Source: an uncultured Paludibacter sp. (GTDB taxonomy: Bacteria; Bacteroidota; Bacteroidia; Bacteroidales; Paludibacteraceae). Taken from it: 40,593 nucleotides of DNA. The notes under the pieces were generated by a model. That model saw only the letters and a program-made list of their open reading frames with translations, ran no database searches and had not been told where the DNA came from. The DNA is taken from contig CALCBD010000025.1 of the NCBI GenBank assembly GCA_937897985.1, positions 1 to 40,593 on the forward strand. Reading direction: 5' to 3'. Below, piece after piece: positions 1-7,230 of the stretch (position 1 is the first letter of the stretch; every line of letters starts with the position of its first letter). Both the position numbers and the translations under genes were made by a program.

Positions 1-54
1 CGCCGACCCTCTGCTTGTAAGGCAGATGCTCTGAACCAGCTGAGCTAAACGCCC
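1..54 (-). tRNA. tRNA-Val (anticodon TAC), partial
   Basis: Read on the minus strand, the 5' end starts at 54 with acceptor GGGCGTT, then TA and a D-arm beginning GCTC. The anticodon stem TCTGC/GCAGA encloses loop CTTACAA, giving anticodon TAC (valine). The T-arm and acceptor 3' half lie beyond the window edge, so the gene is cut by the window rather than broken. Confidence 0.93.
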
Positions 55-93
55 GTTTTTTCGGGATTGTTGTACCTTTCTCCAAAAGCGATG

Positions 94-123
94 CAAAGAT
101 ACATCTTTTTTTCATATCTCAAA
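94..123 (-). promoter_or_regulatory. Promoter of tRNA-Val (Bacteroidota type)
   Basis: Minus-strand TATCTTTG at 94-101 matches the -7 consensus TAnnTTTG. TTTG at 120-123 fits the -33 element with an 18-nt spacer. The box lies about 40 nt upstream of the tRNA 5' end. Confidence 0.6.
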
Positions 124-220
124 ATATCATTTCTACTTTTTTCGTTTATTTGATTGTTTCATTTTATTGTAAACGAAATTACAGGCTGTTTTTCGGGCCG
201 GGATGCTTTCTGTTTTTAAT

Positions 221-1387
221 TCAAAAGATAAATTTTCCGAATTCACTTTCGATTTCCAGTTCCCGCTTATCTGAAGCTTCACAATATCCAACTATCTGAG
301 CATCAATGTTAAATGATTTTGAAATATCAATCACTTTTTGAGCAAATTCCTGAGGCAGATAAATTTCAAACCGGTGTCCCATGTTAAAAACAGTATACAT
401 TTCTTTCCAGTCAGTTCCCGATTCTTTCTGAATTAATCTGAAAAGCGGAGGAATTGGGAAAAGATTATTTTTTACCACTTTCAAATTGTCAATAAAGTGT
501 AATATCTTTGTTTGAGCACCACCCGAACAATGTACCATACCATGTATTGCGGGGCGAAGTTCTTCCAGAATTTTTTTGACCACGGGGGCATAAGTTCTTG
601 TTGGTGAGAGTACTAATCTTCCTGCATCGGTATTTGTCCCTTCAACTTTATCTGTCAACCTGCAAGAACCGGAGTAGGCCAGATGCTCAGGAATACCGGC
701 ATTGAAACTTTCGGGATATTTTTTTGCTAAATAATTGGCAAAAACATCATGTCGTGCAGAAGTTAAACCGTTACTTCCCATACCTCCGTTGTATTCATTT
801 TCGTAAGTCGCTTGTCCTGACGATGAAAGACCGACTATCACATCGCCGGCCCGGATATTTCCGTTGTCGATAATATCACTGCGTTTAAGTCTGCAGGTAA
901 CAGTGCTATCCACAATTATTGTCCTTACCAGATCGCCGACATCAGCAGTTTCGCCACCTGTGGGGAAGATATTGACACCCATGGTGGCCAGTTCATCCAC
1001 AAGCTCATTAGTGCCGTTAATGATGGCCGAAATCACTTCGCCTGGTATATTGTTTTTATTTCGTCCGATAGTCGACGACAGAAGTATATTGTCAGTGGCT
1101 CCGACGCAGAGCAGGTCGTCGATGTTCATGATAAGAGCATCCTGAGCAATGCCTTTCCATACCGACAAATCGCCTGTTTCTTTCCAGTAAACATAGGCCA
1201 GCGATGATTTTGTCCCGGCTCCATCGGCATGCATAATGTTGCAGTAATCAGGGTCGTTACCTAAAAAATCAGGGATTATTTTACAGAAAGCTTTAGGAAA
1301 AAGTCCTTTATCGATATTTTTTATGGCGTTATGTACATCTTCTTTCGAAGCGGAAACGCCCCGCTGGTTATACCGTTGGTCAGTCAT
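221..1387 (-). CDS. purM: Phosphoribosylformylglycinamidine cyclo-ligase (AIR synthase)
   Basis: Cytosolic enzyme of de novo purine synthesis that converts FGAM to AIR with ATP. The 388-aa product has the PurM-type N-terminal nucleotide-binding part, with DGAGTKSSLAYVYW at about residues 55-68, IDDLLCVGA and PTGGETADVGD. The C-terminal AIRS_C part includes VHCSGGAQTKIL and FNMGHRFEIYLP. The length matches the longer Bacteroidota form rather than the roughly 345-aa E. coli enzyme. The gene lies 92 nt downstream of malQ on the same strand and may be cotranscribed with it. No clear -7 box was seen directly upstream. The identification is secure; the start is the first ATG and fits the family N-terminus (RYNQRGVSASKEDVH). 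Confidence 0.95.
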   Translation of the reverse strand: MTDQRYNQRGVSASKEDVHNAIKNIDKGLFPKAFCKIIPDFLGNDPDYCNIMHADGAGTKSSLAYVYWKETGDLSVWKGIAQDALIMNIDDLLCVGATDNILLSSTIGRNKNNIPGEVISAIINGTNELVDELATMGVNIFPTGGETADVGDLVRTIIVDSTVTCRLKRSDIIDNGNIRAGDVIVGLSSSGQATYENEYNGGMGSNGLTSARHDVFANYLAKKYPESFNAGIPEHLAYSGSCRLTDKVEGTNTDAGRLVLSPTRTYAPVVKKILEELRPAIHGMVHCSGGAQTKILHFIDNLKVVKNNLFPIPPLFRLIQKESGTDWKEMYTVFNMGHRFEIYLPQEFAQKVIDISKSFNIDAQIVGYCEASDKRELEIESEFGKFIF

Positions 1388-1479
1388 ATTTTTTTATTAT
1401 TGGCTTGTGTACAAATGTTTATCAGGTGTTTTTTACTGAATAAGAGATTAACTTCCTGATAGTTAATTGGTTGAAGAGC

Positions 1480-4164
1480 TTATCGCCCCGATTTTTTAAT
1501 CATTTCAAATAATTTTGTATTGAAAGCATCTTGTTTCAGTAACTTTTCGAGACTGATATGCATTCGGTAACACCAGAAATTCCGGGGATTATTCGGGACA
1601 TTGATTCTTTCGGCAAAAGGATGTTCCAGGCAAAGTTTTGATTCTGTAGAAATCCAGTCCTGCCATGGTAGAATGACCCACATTGCGTTAGCGTCGAGGT
1701 GTTGTTCAATGATTTTTTCGGCTATCCACTGTTCGCATTTTTCGGGAGCAGGACCGGGCATTCCAAGTGCTTTGTTGAAAAAACGCTGTGTTAGTGCAGC
1801 ATCTTCTTCCCACCATGCTCTGATTGGGTTCATGTCATGAGTCGAGGTAGTGCACACCGAACGGTATGGTGCTTCGGAGGGCATAGCAAATTCGACGTTT
1901 GGCTTTTTGGGCATCCGCTGAATTTCGAGACTGAGGATTTCGAGAGCATTCATTACGTCCGGCACCGAATCGGGAACCATACCGAGATCTTCGCCACACA
2001 CCAGCATATTGGTTGCCGAAATAAGCGGAGGTAATTTTTTTAATGCTTTTTGTTTCCAGAATTCATTGTGTCGGTGATAGAAGTATTCGACATAAATTTT
2101 ATCGAGTAGCCGCCGTGTGTCGTCATTCAAATCGCGGAATGATGCAGAGTTATGCATCGAAATGCGGGGGTGAAATCTGGATGAATCATAGGTGTCACGT
2201 ACAAAAATCACTTCGCAATGGAGCATATAGAGACCGTCCCGGATTAATACTTCTTTATTCCCGAAATTATACCCCAATGAAGCAAAGTGGGCTTCAATTT
2301 TCTTTTGAGTGTCGTACTCCGGTTTGAATTTATAGTTTTGCCATCCATCCGGAAGCAGGTATTCACGAATAACATCGTCGGTGTACTTACCGAAAGTGGC
2401 GTAAAGCACATGCTCTTTCATGTATGGTTTCAGGAAGCGGTTTTCGTCCCACCATAAGCCGGCCGATTCGAGTTCGGCTCTTGTATAGGGTAAGGCCGGA
2501 CTGAAACTTCCGGTCAGTCCCCATACATCATTTACAGGGATTTCCCATATTCTGAAAAAACCGAGAATGTGATCGATGCGATATGCGTCGAAATATTCAG
2601 CCAGTTTCTGGAAGCGTTTTCGCCACCATTGAAATCCATCCTTTTCCATCAATTCCCAGTTATAGGTAGGGAATCCCCAGTTTTGACCGGTAGCCGAAAA
2701 ATCATCAGGGGGTGCACCGGCCTGAACGTTGGTGTTGAAAAGTTCAGGGTCGACCCAGGCATCCACGCTTCGCGGACTCACACCGATGGGTATATCACCT
2801 TTGATTGCTATGCCGTTTTGCCGGGCATAATCATGGACTTCGGACAATTGCAGATGCAGGTGATATTGGAGAAAATAATAAATAGCTATTTTCTGATAAT
2901 GATCCGAAGAGGGTTGCGAAAGCTGTTCTATCTCTTCTTTACGGTACTTTGAAAATTCAGGCCATTTGCCAAACTCAGGTGTTTTATACAGATCGCGAAG
3001 ATAAGAAAATGCAGCATAGGGAATAAGCCACTCTTTGTTTGATTCAAAAAAGCGCTTATAATTTTCGGAATTAAAAACAGTTTTGGATGTTGTAGCGAAC
3101 ACTTCTTCAAAATATTCCCACTTTACATTCATTACATTTTGATAATCCGAAAAAGTTTTGGCATTTAGTTCGGCTTTTTTAGCTTCGAAGTAGGCTTTTC
3201 GTTCCTTGTCTTTTATGGTTCCGATTTTTTCGGGTCGTAAATATATGGGGTGAAGTGCATATACCGAGACAGCATTGTATGGGTACGAATCGTAGTTGGT
3301 ATGGTAAAGGATGGTGTCGTTGATAGGAAGTGTTTGTATCAGTCGCTGACCGGTTTTTTTTGCCCAGTCAATCATCATTTTCAAATCTTCAAATTCGCCT
3401 GTTCCGAATCCTTTTTTACTGCGAAGTGAGAAAACAGGAATAGCAACGCCTGCTCCCTTCCACGATGGGATGGTTCGCAGAAAATGTTCGTCGTTTACAA
3501 TCGTAAGTGCATGAGCATCGATGTTTTTCAGCATTCTGTTGGGTCCGCCACCCCATGCCAGAACTTCATCGGTGGCTGAGTCGACAATAAGATATTTATA
3601 TTCGAGCGGAAATTTAAAGTTTTTGGTATCGAGCAACAAACTCCAGAAAGGGAAGCCGGATTCATCGAGTCTGACTTTTTTTGTAACATCCCAGTTGCCT
3701 AACGCCTGTTGATTCCCCACAATTGCAAAATGACGGTCGGGTTCCATTTGTGAGCAGTTGAGACGAAGGAGCAGGTTTCCTTTTGCGGGAGCATTTTGTT
3801 TTTCAACAACATTTCTTTTGAAAAAACAATCAGAAAAAATATTTGACGAAAAAGGACTATCGCCGTAAGGACCACGCCAGTTGTCATAAATCTGAATTTT
3901 ATTCCTGCTGTCAGGAAGTTCAAGAGTTCTTTCGTTCCCGAATTCATAATGATAGAAGCCGTTCGTTTCACAAACAGCATATCTGTATGACAGTAATTTT
4001 ACTGAATTTTCCAATTCAATTTCAATTGTCCACTCAGATTTTTCGTTACAACGCATGGTGAATTCCATGCCTTTGTCTGTATATCTGGCCGAAGGCTTTG
4101 ATAGTAAGAGTATTAATGACTCTCCCCATTGTGTTTTAAAATGAACACTGAACCGGATTTGCAT
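1480..4164 (-). CDS. malQ: 4-alpha-glucanotransferase with N-terminal starch-binding domains (GH77)
   Basis: Amylomaltase that transfers alpha-1,4-glucan segments between maltodextrins in glycogen/starch metabolism. The 894-aa protein begins with two CBM20-like beta-sandwich regions (roughly residues 1-115 and 130-235, the second containing VGNQQALGNWD). A GH77 barrel follows from about residue 240 (GVAIPVFSLRSKKGFGTGEF). The catalytic landmarks are visible: DAYRIDHILGFFR with the nucleophile Asp, CGEDLGMVPDSV with the acid/base Glu, and STHDMNPIR with the stabilising Asp. CBM20-GH77 fusions are the usual Bacteroidota form. No signal peptide is visible, so it should be cytosolic. It has its own good promoter at 4216-4246 and is followed by purM. 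Confidence 0.95.
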   Translation of the reverse strand: MQIRFSVHFKTQWGESLILLLSKPSARYTDKGMEFTMRCNEKSEWTIEIELENSVKLLSYRYAVCETNGFYHYEFGNERTLELPDSRNKIQIYDNWRGPYGDSPFSSNIFSDCFFKRNVVEKQNAPAKGNLLLRLNCSQMEPDRHFAIVGNQQALGNWDVTKKVRLDESGFPFWSLLLDTKNFKFPLEYKYLIVDSATDEVLAWGGGPNRMLKNIDAHALTIVNDEHFLRTIPSWKGAGVAIPVFSLRSKKGFGTGEFEDLKMMIDWAKKTGQRLIQTLPINDTILYHTNYDSYPYNAVSVYALHPIYLRPEKIGTIKDKERKAYFEAKKAELNAKTFSDYQNVMNVKWEYFEEVFATTSKTVFNSENYKRFFESNKEWLIPYAAFSYLRDLYKTPEFGKWPEFSKYRKEEIEQLSQPSSDHYQKIAIYYFLQYHLHLQLSEVHDYARQNGIAIKGDIPIGVSPRSVDAWVDPELFNTNVQAGAPPDDFSATGQNWGFPTYNWELMEKDGFQWWRKRFQKLAEYFDAYRIDHILGFFRIWEIPVNDVWGLTGSFSPALPYTRAELESAGLWWDENRFLKPYMKEHVLYATFGKYTDDVIREYLLPDGWQNYKFKPEYDTQKKIEAHFASLGYNFGNKEVLIRDGLYMLHCEVIFVRDTYDSSRFHPRISMHNSASFRDLNDDTRRLLDKIYVEYFYHRHNEFWKQKALKKLPPLISATNMLVCGEDLGMVPDSVPDVMNALEILSLEIQRMPKKPNVEFAMPSEAPYRSVCTTSTHDMNPIRAWWEEDAALTQRFFNKALGMPGPAPEKCEQWIAEKIIEQHLDANAMWVILPWQDWISTESKLCLEHPFAERINVPNNPRNFWCYRMHISLEKLLKQDAFNTKLFEMIKKSGR

Positions 4165-4215
4165 GTTGACTTAATTAAAAAAGCTGATTATGTAAAAGTA
4201 AGAAATCTGAGGATA

Positions 4216-4246
4216 CAAAAGTACAAAATTGATTATTATATTCAAT
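4216..4246 (-). promoter_or_regulatory. Promoter of malQ
   Basis: Minus-strand TACTTTTG at 4216-4223 is a full match to TAnnTTTG. ATTG at 4243-4246 supplies the -33 TTG core with the preferred 19-nt spacer. The start codon is about 50 nt downstream. Confidence 0.65.
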
Positions 4247-4253
4247 AGTGGAA

Positions 4254-4298
4254 ATAAAAAAACCTTCTTAGTAGTTGTTACACTGAGCTAAGAAGGTT
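4254..4298 (-). terminator. Rho-independent terminator downstream of tRNA-Cys
   Basis: A perfect 11-bp stem, 4261-4271 pairing with 4288-4298, has a 16-nt loop. On the minus strand it is followed by seven T residues (4262-4256). It starts 9 nt after the tRNA-Cys 3' end. Confidence 0.85.
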
Positions 4299-4307
4299 CG
4301 TAAAATG

Positions 4308-4378
4308 AGGTTCGTGGCGGATTCGAACCGCCGTAAACGGTTTTGCAGACCGGCGCCTAGCCACTCGGCCAACGAACC
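4308..4378 (-). tRNA. tRNA-Cys (anticodon GCA)
   Basis: A 71-nt cloverleaf on the minus strand. Acceptor GGTTCGT pairs with ACGAACC, the anticodon loop CTGCAAA gives GCA, and the T-arm contains GGTTCGAATCC. The 3' CCA is not encoded. The anticodon stem has a C-U mismatch at its outer pair. It has its own promoter and terminator, so it is a monocistronic unit. Confidence 0.95.
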
Positions 4379-4393
4379 AGAATTTTCGGTCTG

Positions 4394-4424
4394 CAAAGAT
4401 AGTATAATTTTGAATTTTACCAAA
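4394..4424 (-). promoter_or_regulatory. Promoter of tRNA-Cys
   Basis: Minus-strand TATCTTTG at 4394-4401 (-7) and TTTG at 4421-4424 (-33) are separated by exactly 19 nt. This is one of the best matches to the Bacteroidota consensus in the window. The tRNA 5' end lies 15 nt downstream of the -7 box. Confidence 0.8.
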
Positions 4425-4467
4425 GTTTTTGAAGATAAAAACCGGTGATAAGTGAATTCTGCGTCGT

Positions 4468-4923
4468 TCAGGGACGGTTCATTGGAGCCCGTCCGCCCTG
4501 CCATTCTTTTACCAATTCCTTTCTGAATGAACGTTCTGCATTGAAATAGTCGAATATAGTGCGGGCCGGTAGGTGCTTTTTTAATTTCAGGTAATAATTT
4601 TTCTGAAGCTGTGCTTTTTGTAATTCTGTGTTAACAAACCGTTCGTTTAATTCCTCAAAATTTCTGTTTTCATGATCTCTTGCTGAATTTCTGCTTTTTC
4701 TGAATGCATCTTTGTTTTGCTCCATCAGTCTCCAGATGGAGACTTCGTATTCCATGAACAGGGGTTGGATGATTGCTGCCTGCTCTTCGGTGAGGCTGGC
4801 GTTTTCGACCAGAAATTCCCATTTGCGGTTGTGCAGGTCTTTCAGGTTAGGTCTGTTTCTGAAATCCTGTGCACTTATTGCAAAGCTGATAATCAGCACG
4901 GTCATTAATAAATACTTTTTCAT
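4468..4923 (-). CDS. Secreted Spy/CpxP-like protein of an ECF sigma cassette
   Basis: I chose the ATG at 4923, which gives 151 aa and puts the signal peptide (MKKYLLMTVLIISFAISAQ) at the N-terminus; an upstream start would add 14 unlikely residues. The mature part is almost entirely helical and charged. It begins with LTEEQAAIIQPLFMEYE, a pattern seen in Spy/CpxP/ZraP-type periplasmic proteins (LTxEQ near the start of the first long helix), and continues with LQKNYYLKLKKHLPARTIFDYFNAERSFRKEL. It lies 22 nt downstream of the one-TM protein gene and is third in an operon headed by an ECF sigma factor. An envelope stress sensor or chaperone role is inference. There are no cysteines or obvious metal-ligand clusters. 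Confidence 0.7.
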   Translation of the reverse strand: MKKYLLMTVLIISFAISAQDFRNRPNLKDLHNRKWEFLVENASLTEEQAAIIQPLFMEYEVSIWRLMEQNKDAFRKSRNSARDHENRNFEELNERFVNTELQKAQLQKNYYLKLKKHLPARTIFDYFNAERSFRKELVKEWQGGRAPMNRP

Positions 4924-4945
4924 CTTCTCAATTTTATTTAGAATT

Positions 4946-5263
4946 TTACTTAGTTTCGTTGGCAAGATATAAATCCATCACTTCGTCATCGTGTAATTGC
5001 GAGATAACATAAAGTTCGTAATTTTCCGAATTCGTGATTTTGTGTTTTACATAGATATTATAACCTGCTTTACCGCTAACCAACAGGCCGGTAAGCATGG
5101 CGGCAATGTATAACCACCTCCTGACTGGCACCAGTTTTTTAACGGGTTTTCGGGCGATGGCCTGATCGATACCTGCCGCAAAATCCTCGAAATAATTTTC
5201 GGGGACAGTAAATGGCAATTTTCGGGACGCGTCTTCAAAGCGTATATTTTTTTTGTTTTCCAT
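4946..5263 (-). CDS. Single-pass membrane protein, putative anti-sigma partner
   Basis: 105 aa. The N-terminal cytoplasmic segment of about 48 residues contains LPFTVPENYFEDF, a motif I associate with Bacteroidota proteins encoded next to ECF sigma genes. One transmembrane helix follows (about residues 50-66, WLYIAAMLTGLLVSGKAG), then a short charged tail ending in QLHDDEVMDLYLANETK. Position between sigma factor and secreted protein suggests an anti-sigma or signal-transmitting role. It has no Zn-binding H-x3-C-x2-C motif, and the N-terminal part has no Cys at all, so it is not a classical ZAS anti-sigma factor. The function is not established. Confidence 0.65.
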   Translation of the reverse strand: MENKKNIRFEDASRKLPFTVPENYFEDFAAGIDQAIARKPVKKLVPVRRWLYIAAMLTGLLVSGKAGYNIYVKHKITNSENYELYVISQLHDDEVMDLYLANETK

Positions 5264-5318
5264 ATCTTATTTTCGTACTTTGATAGTTTAAATCTGTGTT
5301 TTAAAGTTGCATAATGGT

Positions 5319-5867
5319 TTATGAGTTTTCGTCGAAAAACTTCTCAATTTTTTTTACGGCATGATGATAGGATGCTTTCAGCGCACCGGCTGTGGTTCCT
5401 AAAATCGACTCCATTTCTTCGTAGGTAATATCATCAAAGTATTTCATGTTGAATACCAGTCTTTGTTTTTCGGGTAGTGTCAGAATCGCTTGTTGTAGTC
5501 TGAGTTGAATCTCATCTCCATCGATATAAGTGTCGGACCGGAGTTGCTGCATCAAAAGATTTTCGTCGTCGTCCATGGCCACATTATTTCTGATGCGCTT
5601 TGCAGCTAAAAAGCTTAAGGTTTCGTTAGTGGCTATTTTATAAAGCCAGGTCGATATCAATGCATCACCCCTGAATCCGTCCAATCCGTTCCAGGCTTTG
5701 ATAAATGTGTTTTGAAGCACATCGCTGGCATCATCATGCGAAATCACCATTTTACGTATGTGCCAGTAAAGCCGTTCCTGATACAACCTTACTATTGACG
5801 AAAATGCAGATGTTTTTTTATGATGATTTTTAAGATCGAGCACTAATTGGGCTTCGTTATTACTCAT
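5319..5867 (-). CDS. RNA polymerase ECF sigma factor (sigma-70 family)
   Basis: 182 aa, with sigma region 2 at about residues 20-90 (YQERLYWHIRKMV, DASDVLQNTFIKAWNGL, STWLYKIATNETL) and sigma region 4 at about 125-180 (LPEKQRLVFNMKYFDDITYEEMESILG, then GALKASYHHAVKKIEKF). Regions 1 and 3 are absent, as in ECF factors. It directs RNA polymerase to a small regulon, probably including this operon. The upstream DNA carries a direct repeat flanking a palindrome (5886-5911) that could be its own control site. The 55-nt gap to the membrane protein gene suggests one operon of three genes. Confidence 0.93.
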   Translation of the reverse strand: MSNNEAQLVLDLKNHHKKTSAFSSIVRLYQERLYWHIRKMVISHDDASDVLQNTFIKAWNGLDGFRGDALISTWLYKIATNETLSFLAAKRIRNNVAMDDDENLLMQQLRSDTYIDGDEIQLRLQQAILTLPEKQRLVFNMKYFDDITYEEMESILGTTAGALKASYHHAVKKIEKFFDENS

Positions 5868-5885
5868 ACAGTGTAATTACATATT

Positions 5886-5911
5886 TGTCATTTGATTAAT
5901 CATCTGTCATT
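5886..5911. promoter_or_regulatory. Direct repeat plus palindrome upstream of the ECF sigma gene
   Basis: TGTCATT occurs at 5886-5892 and again at 5905-5911 (19-bp period). The perfect 10-bp palindrome TGATTAATCA lies between them (5893-5902). It sits 19-44 nt upstream of the sigma start codon and looks like a protein-binding site. No TAnnTTTG box was found for this gene. Confidence 0.4.
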
Positions 5912-5994
5912 CTCAAAAAATGTGTTGTATTGCGTTTTGTATGTTCATAATGACACTTTAAAGCTCTGAAAGTTTAAACGCCGGTTCAAATAAA

Positions 5995-6840
5995 TTAAAT
6001 TTTTATTGCCCTTATCATTCTGTCATTCCCCGAAATGTCCTGTCGCAACTCAATTTCAGTGAAATCATAATTTTTTAAAAGCGCTGTGATTTCCAGTCCT
6101 CTGTCCCTGTGAATTTCAAAAAACAATTGTCCACCGGGCGAAAGGAAGTGGCACGCAAACTGTATGATTTTTCTGTAAAACAAAAGAGGGTCGTTTTCGG
6201 GTACAAATAATGCAATGTGTGGCTCGAAATCAAGTACATTTGGTAAAATATCCTTTTTTTCGGATTCGGTAATATAAGGTGGATTACTTACAATCAGATC
6301 AAAACTGAAATTGACTTTTTCGTCCGACAAAATATCGAATTGCCTGAACCCGACTGCCACACCGTTCGAAAGTGCATTCCGTCGGGCAACCTCGAGTGCA
6401 TCGTACGAAATGTCAAAAGCCATTACAGAAGCCTGAGGCAGGTACTTTTGAAGCGAAACTGCAATGCAACCGCTACCGGTACCGATATCAAGTATTTTAA
6501 ACCCTGAAGCGGCTTTGGAACTGCATTGGATGATCCATTCCACAAGTTCCTCTGTTTCGGGTCGGGGGATTAATACTGCCTCATTAACTTCAAATATCGA
6601 ATCCATGAACGTAGTTTCACCCAGAATATACTGAATCGGAGTAAATAATTTCAGTTTTTCGATAAATCTGTTCAATATTTCGCGTTGTTCAACAGAAAAA
6701 ATTGTATTTTTGTTTACGATAATTCCCGTAACCGACAAACCGGTAATTTTGGAAATGAGCAGATTTACAAAACTTTTAATTTCTGTTTCGGGATATAATC
6801 CGTTCAACTCTTTTTTTATGTGGTCGATGGCTTTTAACAT
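5995..6840 (-). CDS. prmC: Peptide chain release factor N5-glutamine methyltransferase
   Basis: It uses SAM to methylate the glutamine of the GGQ motif in release factors RF1/RF2. The product is 281 aa from the ATG at 6840. I preferred this to a start 5 codons upstream because a -7 box lies at 6845-6852. An N-terminal helical substrate-binding domain is followed by a Rossmann methyltransferase fold with ILDIGTGSGCIAVSL (SAM loop), MAFDISYDAL and the diagnostic SNPPYI motif that binds the Gln side chain. The C-terminus LRQDISGNDRMIRAIK is typical of PrmC. It lies 127 nt upstream of the sigma gene and is probably separate from that operon. Confidence 0.93.
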   Translation of the reverse strand: MLKAIDHIKKELNGLYPETEIKSFVNLLISKITGLSVTGIIVNKNTIFSVEQREILNRFIEKLKLFTPIQYILGETTFMDSIFEVNEAVLIPRPETEELVEWIIQCSSKAASGFKILDIGTGSGCIAVSLQKYLPQASVMAFDISYDALEVARRNALSNGVAVGFRQFDILSDEKVNFSFDLIVSNPPYITESEKKDILPNVLDFEPHIALFVPENDPLLFYRKIIQFACHFLSPGGQLFFEIHRDRGLEITALLKNYDFTEIELRQDISGNDRMIRAIKI

Positions 6841-7230
6841 GTTACAAAGATACATAAATTGCTTTTAATGTGGTGTGAGATTAATACAACAGAGCAGTTT
6901 AAATTTAATCAGTGGTCAGATTTACAGAGTTTTAAGCCATCATTTTTTTAATAATGCATTTTTTAAAAAAAACGGGGAAAAAGGGAAAAAATATTCAAAG
7001 TATTTCTGCTTTATGTTCACCGTGCCTCTGTGGTTATCTGTATTCACATCAGTGGGAGAAGGATGCAGAGGATTAAAATAATTCAACGTTACCGGAAAAC
7101 CGGTACTAAGTTGTTTGCTTCAATCATTCAGGGGCACAGAGCTGATATCTTATTCAAATAAACAAAAACTAAAACAATTACAACTTCTGATTCACTTTAG
7201 TAATCTAATATTAATAATAAACTGAAGTAA
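6841..7230. other. 390-nt intergenic region between divergent prmC and ribD
   Basis: No convincing gene. A 68-codon open frame at 6875-7081 has low-complexity poly-A/T runs and no start context, and I reject it. The region holds the minus-strand -7 box TATCTTTG for prmC (6845-6852), an A-rich stretch (6961-6993), and a segment at about 7011-7040 that resembles a dispersed environmental repeat (GTGCCTCTGTGGTTA). It also holds a small perfect hairpin TACCGG-AAAA-CCGGTA at 7090-7105. No clear plus-strand promoter for ribD was identified. Confidence 0.6.
6845..6852 (-). promoter_or_regulatory. -7 promoter box of prmC, very close to the start codon
   Basis: Minus-strand TATCTTTG ends only 4 nt before the ATG at 6840, so transcription should begin at or next to the start codon. 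There is no clear -33 element at the expected place. Confidence 0.45.

Noticed and set aside
1447..1467. ATTAACT/AGTTAAT hairpin downstream of malQ as a terminator
   Set aside because: Short AT-only stem with no T-tract on the minus strand; malQ may read through into purM.
6875..7081. 68-codon open frame upstream of ribD
   Set aside because: Low-complexity A/T runs, no family resemblance, no promoter or start context, and part of it coincides with a repeat-like intergenic sequence.
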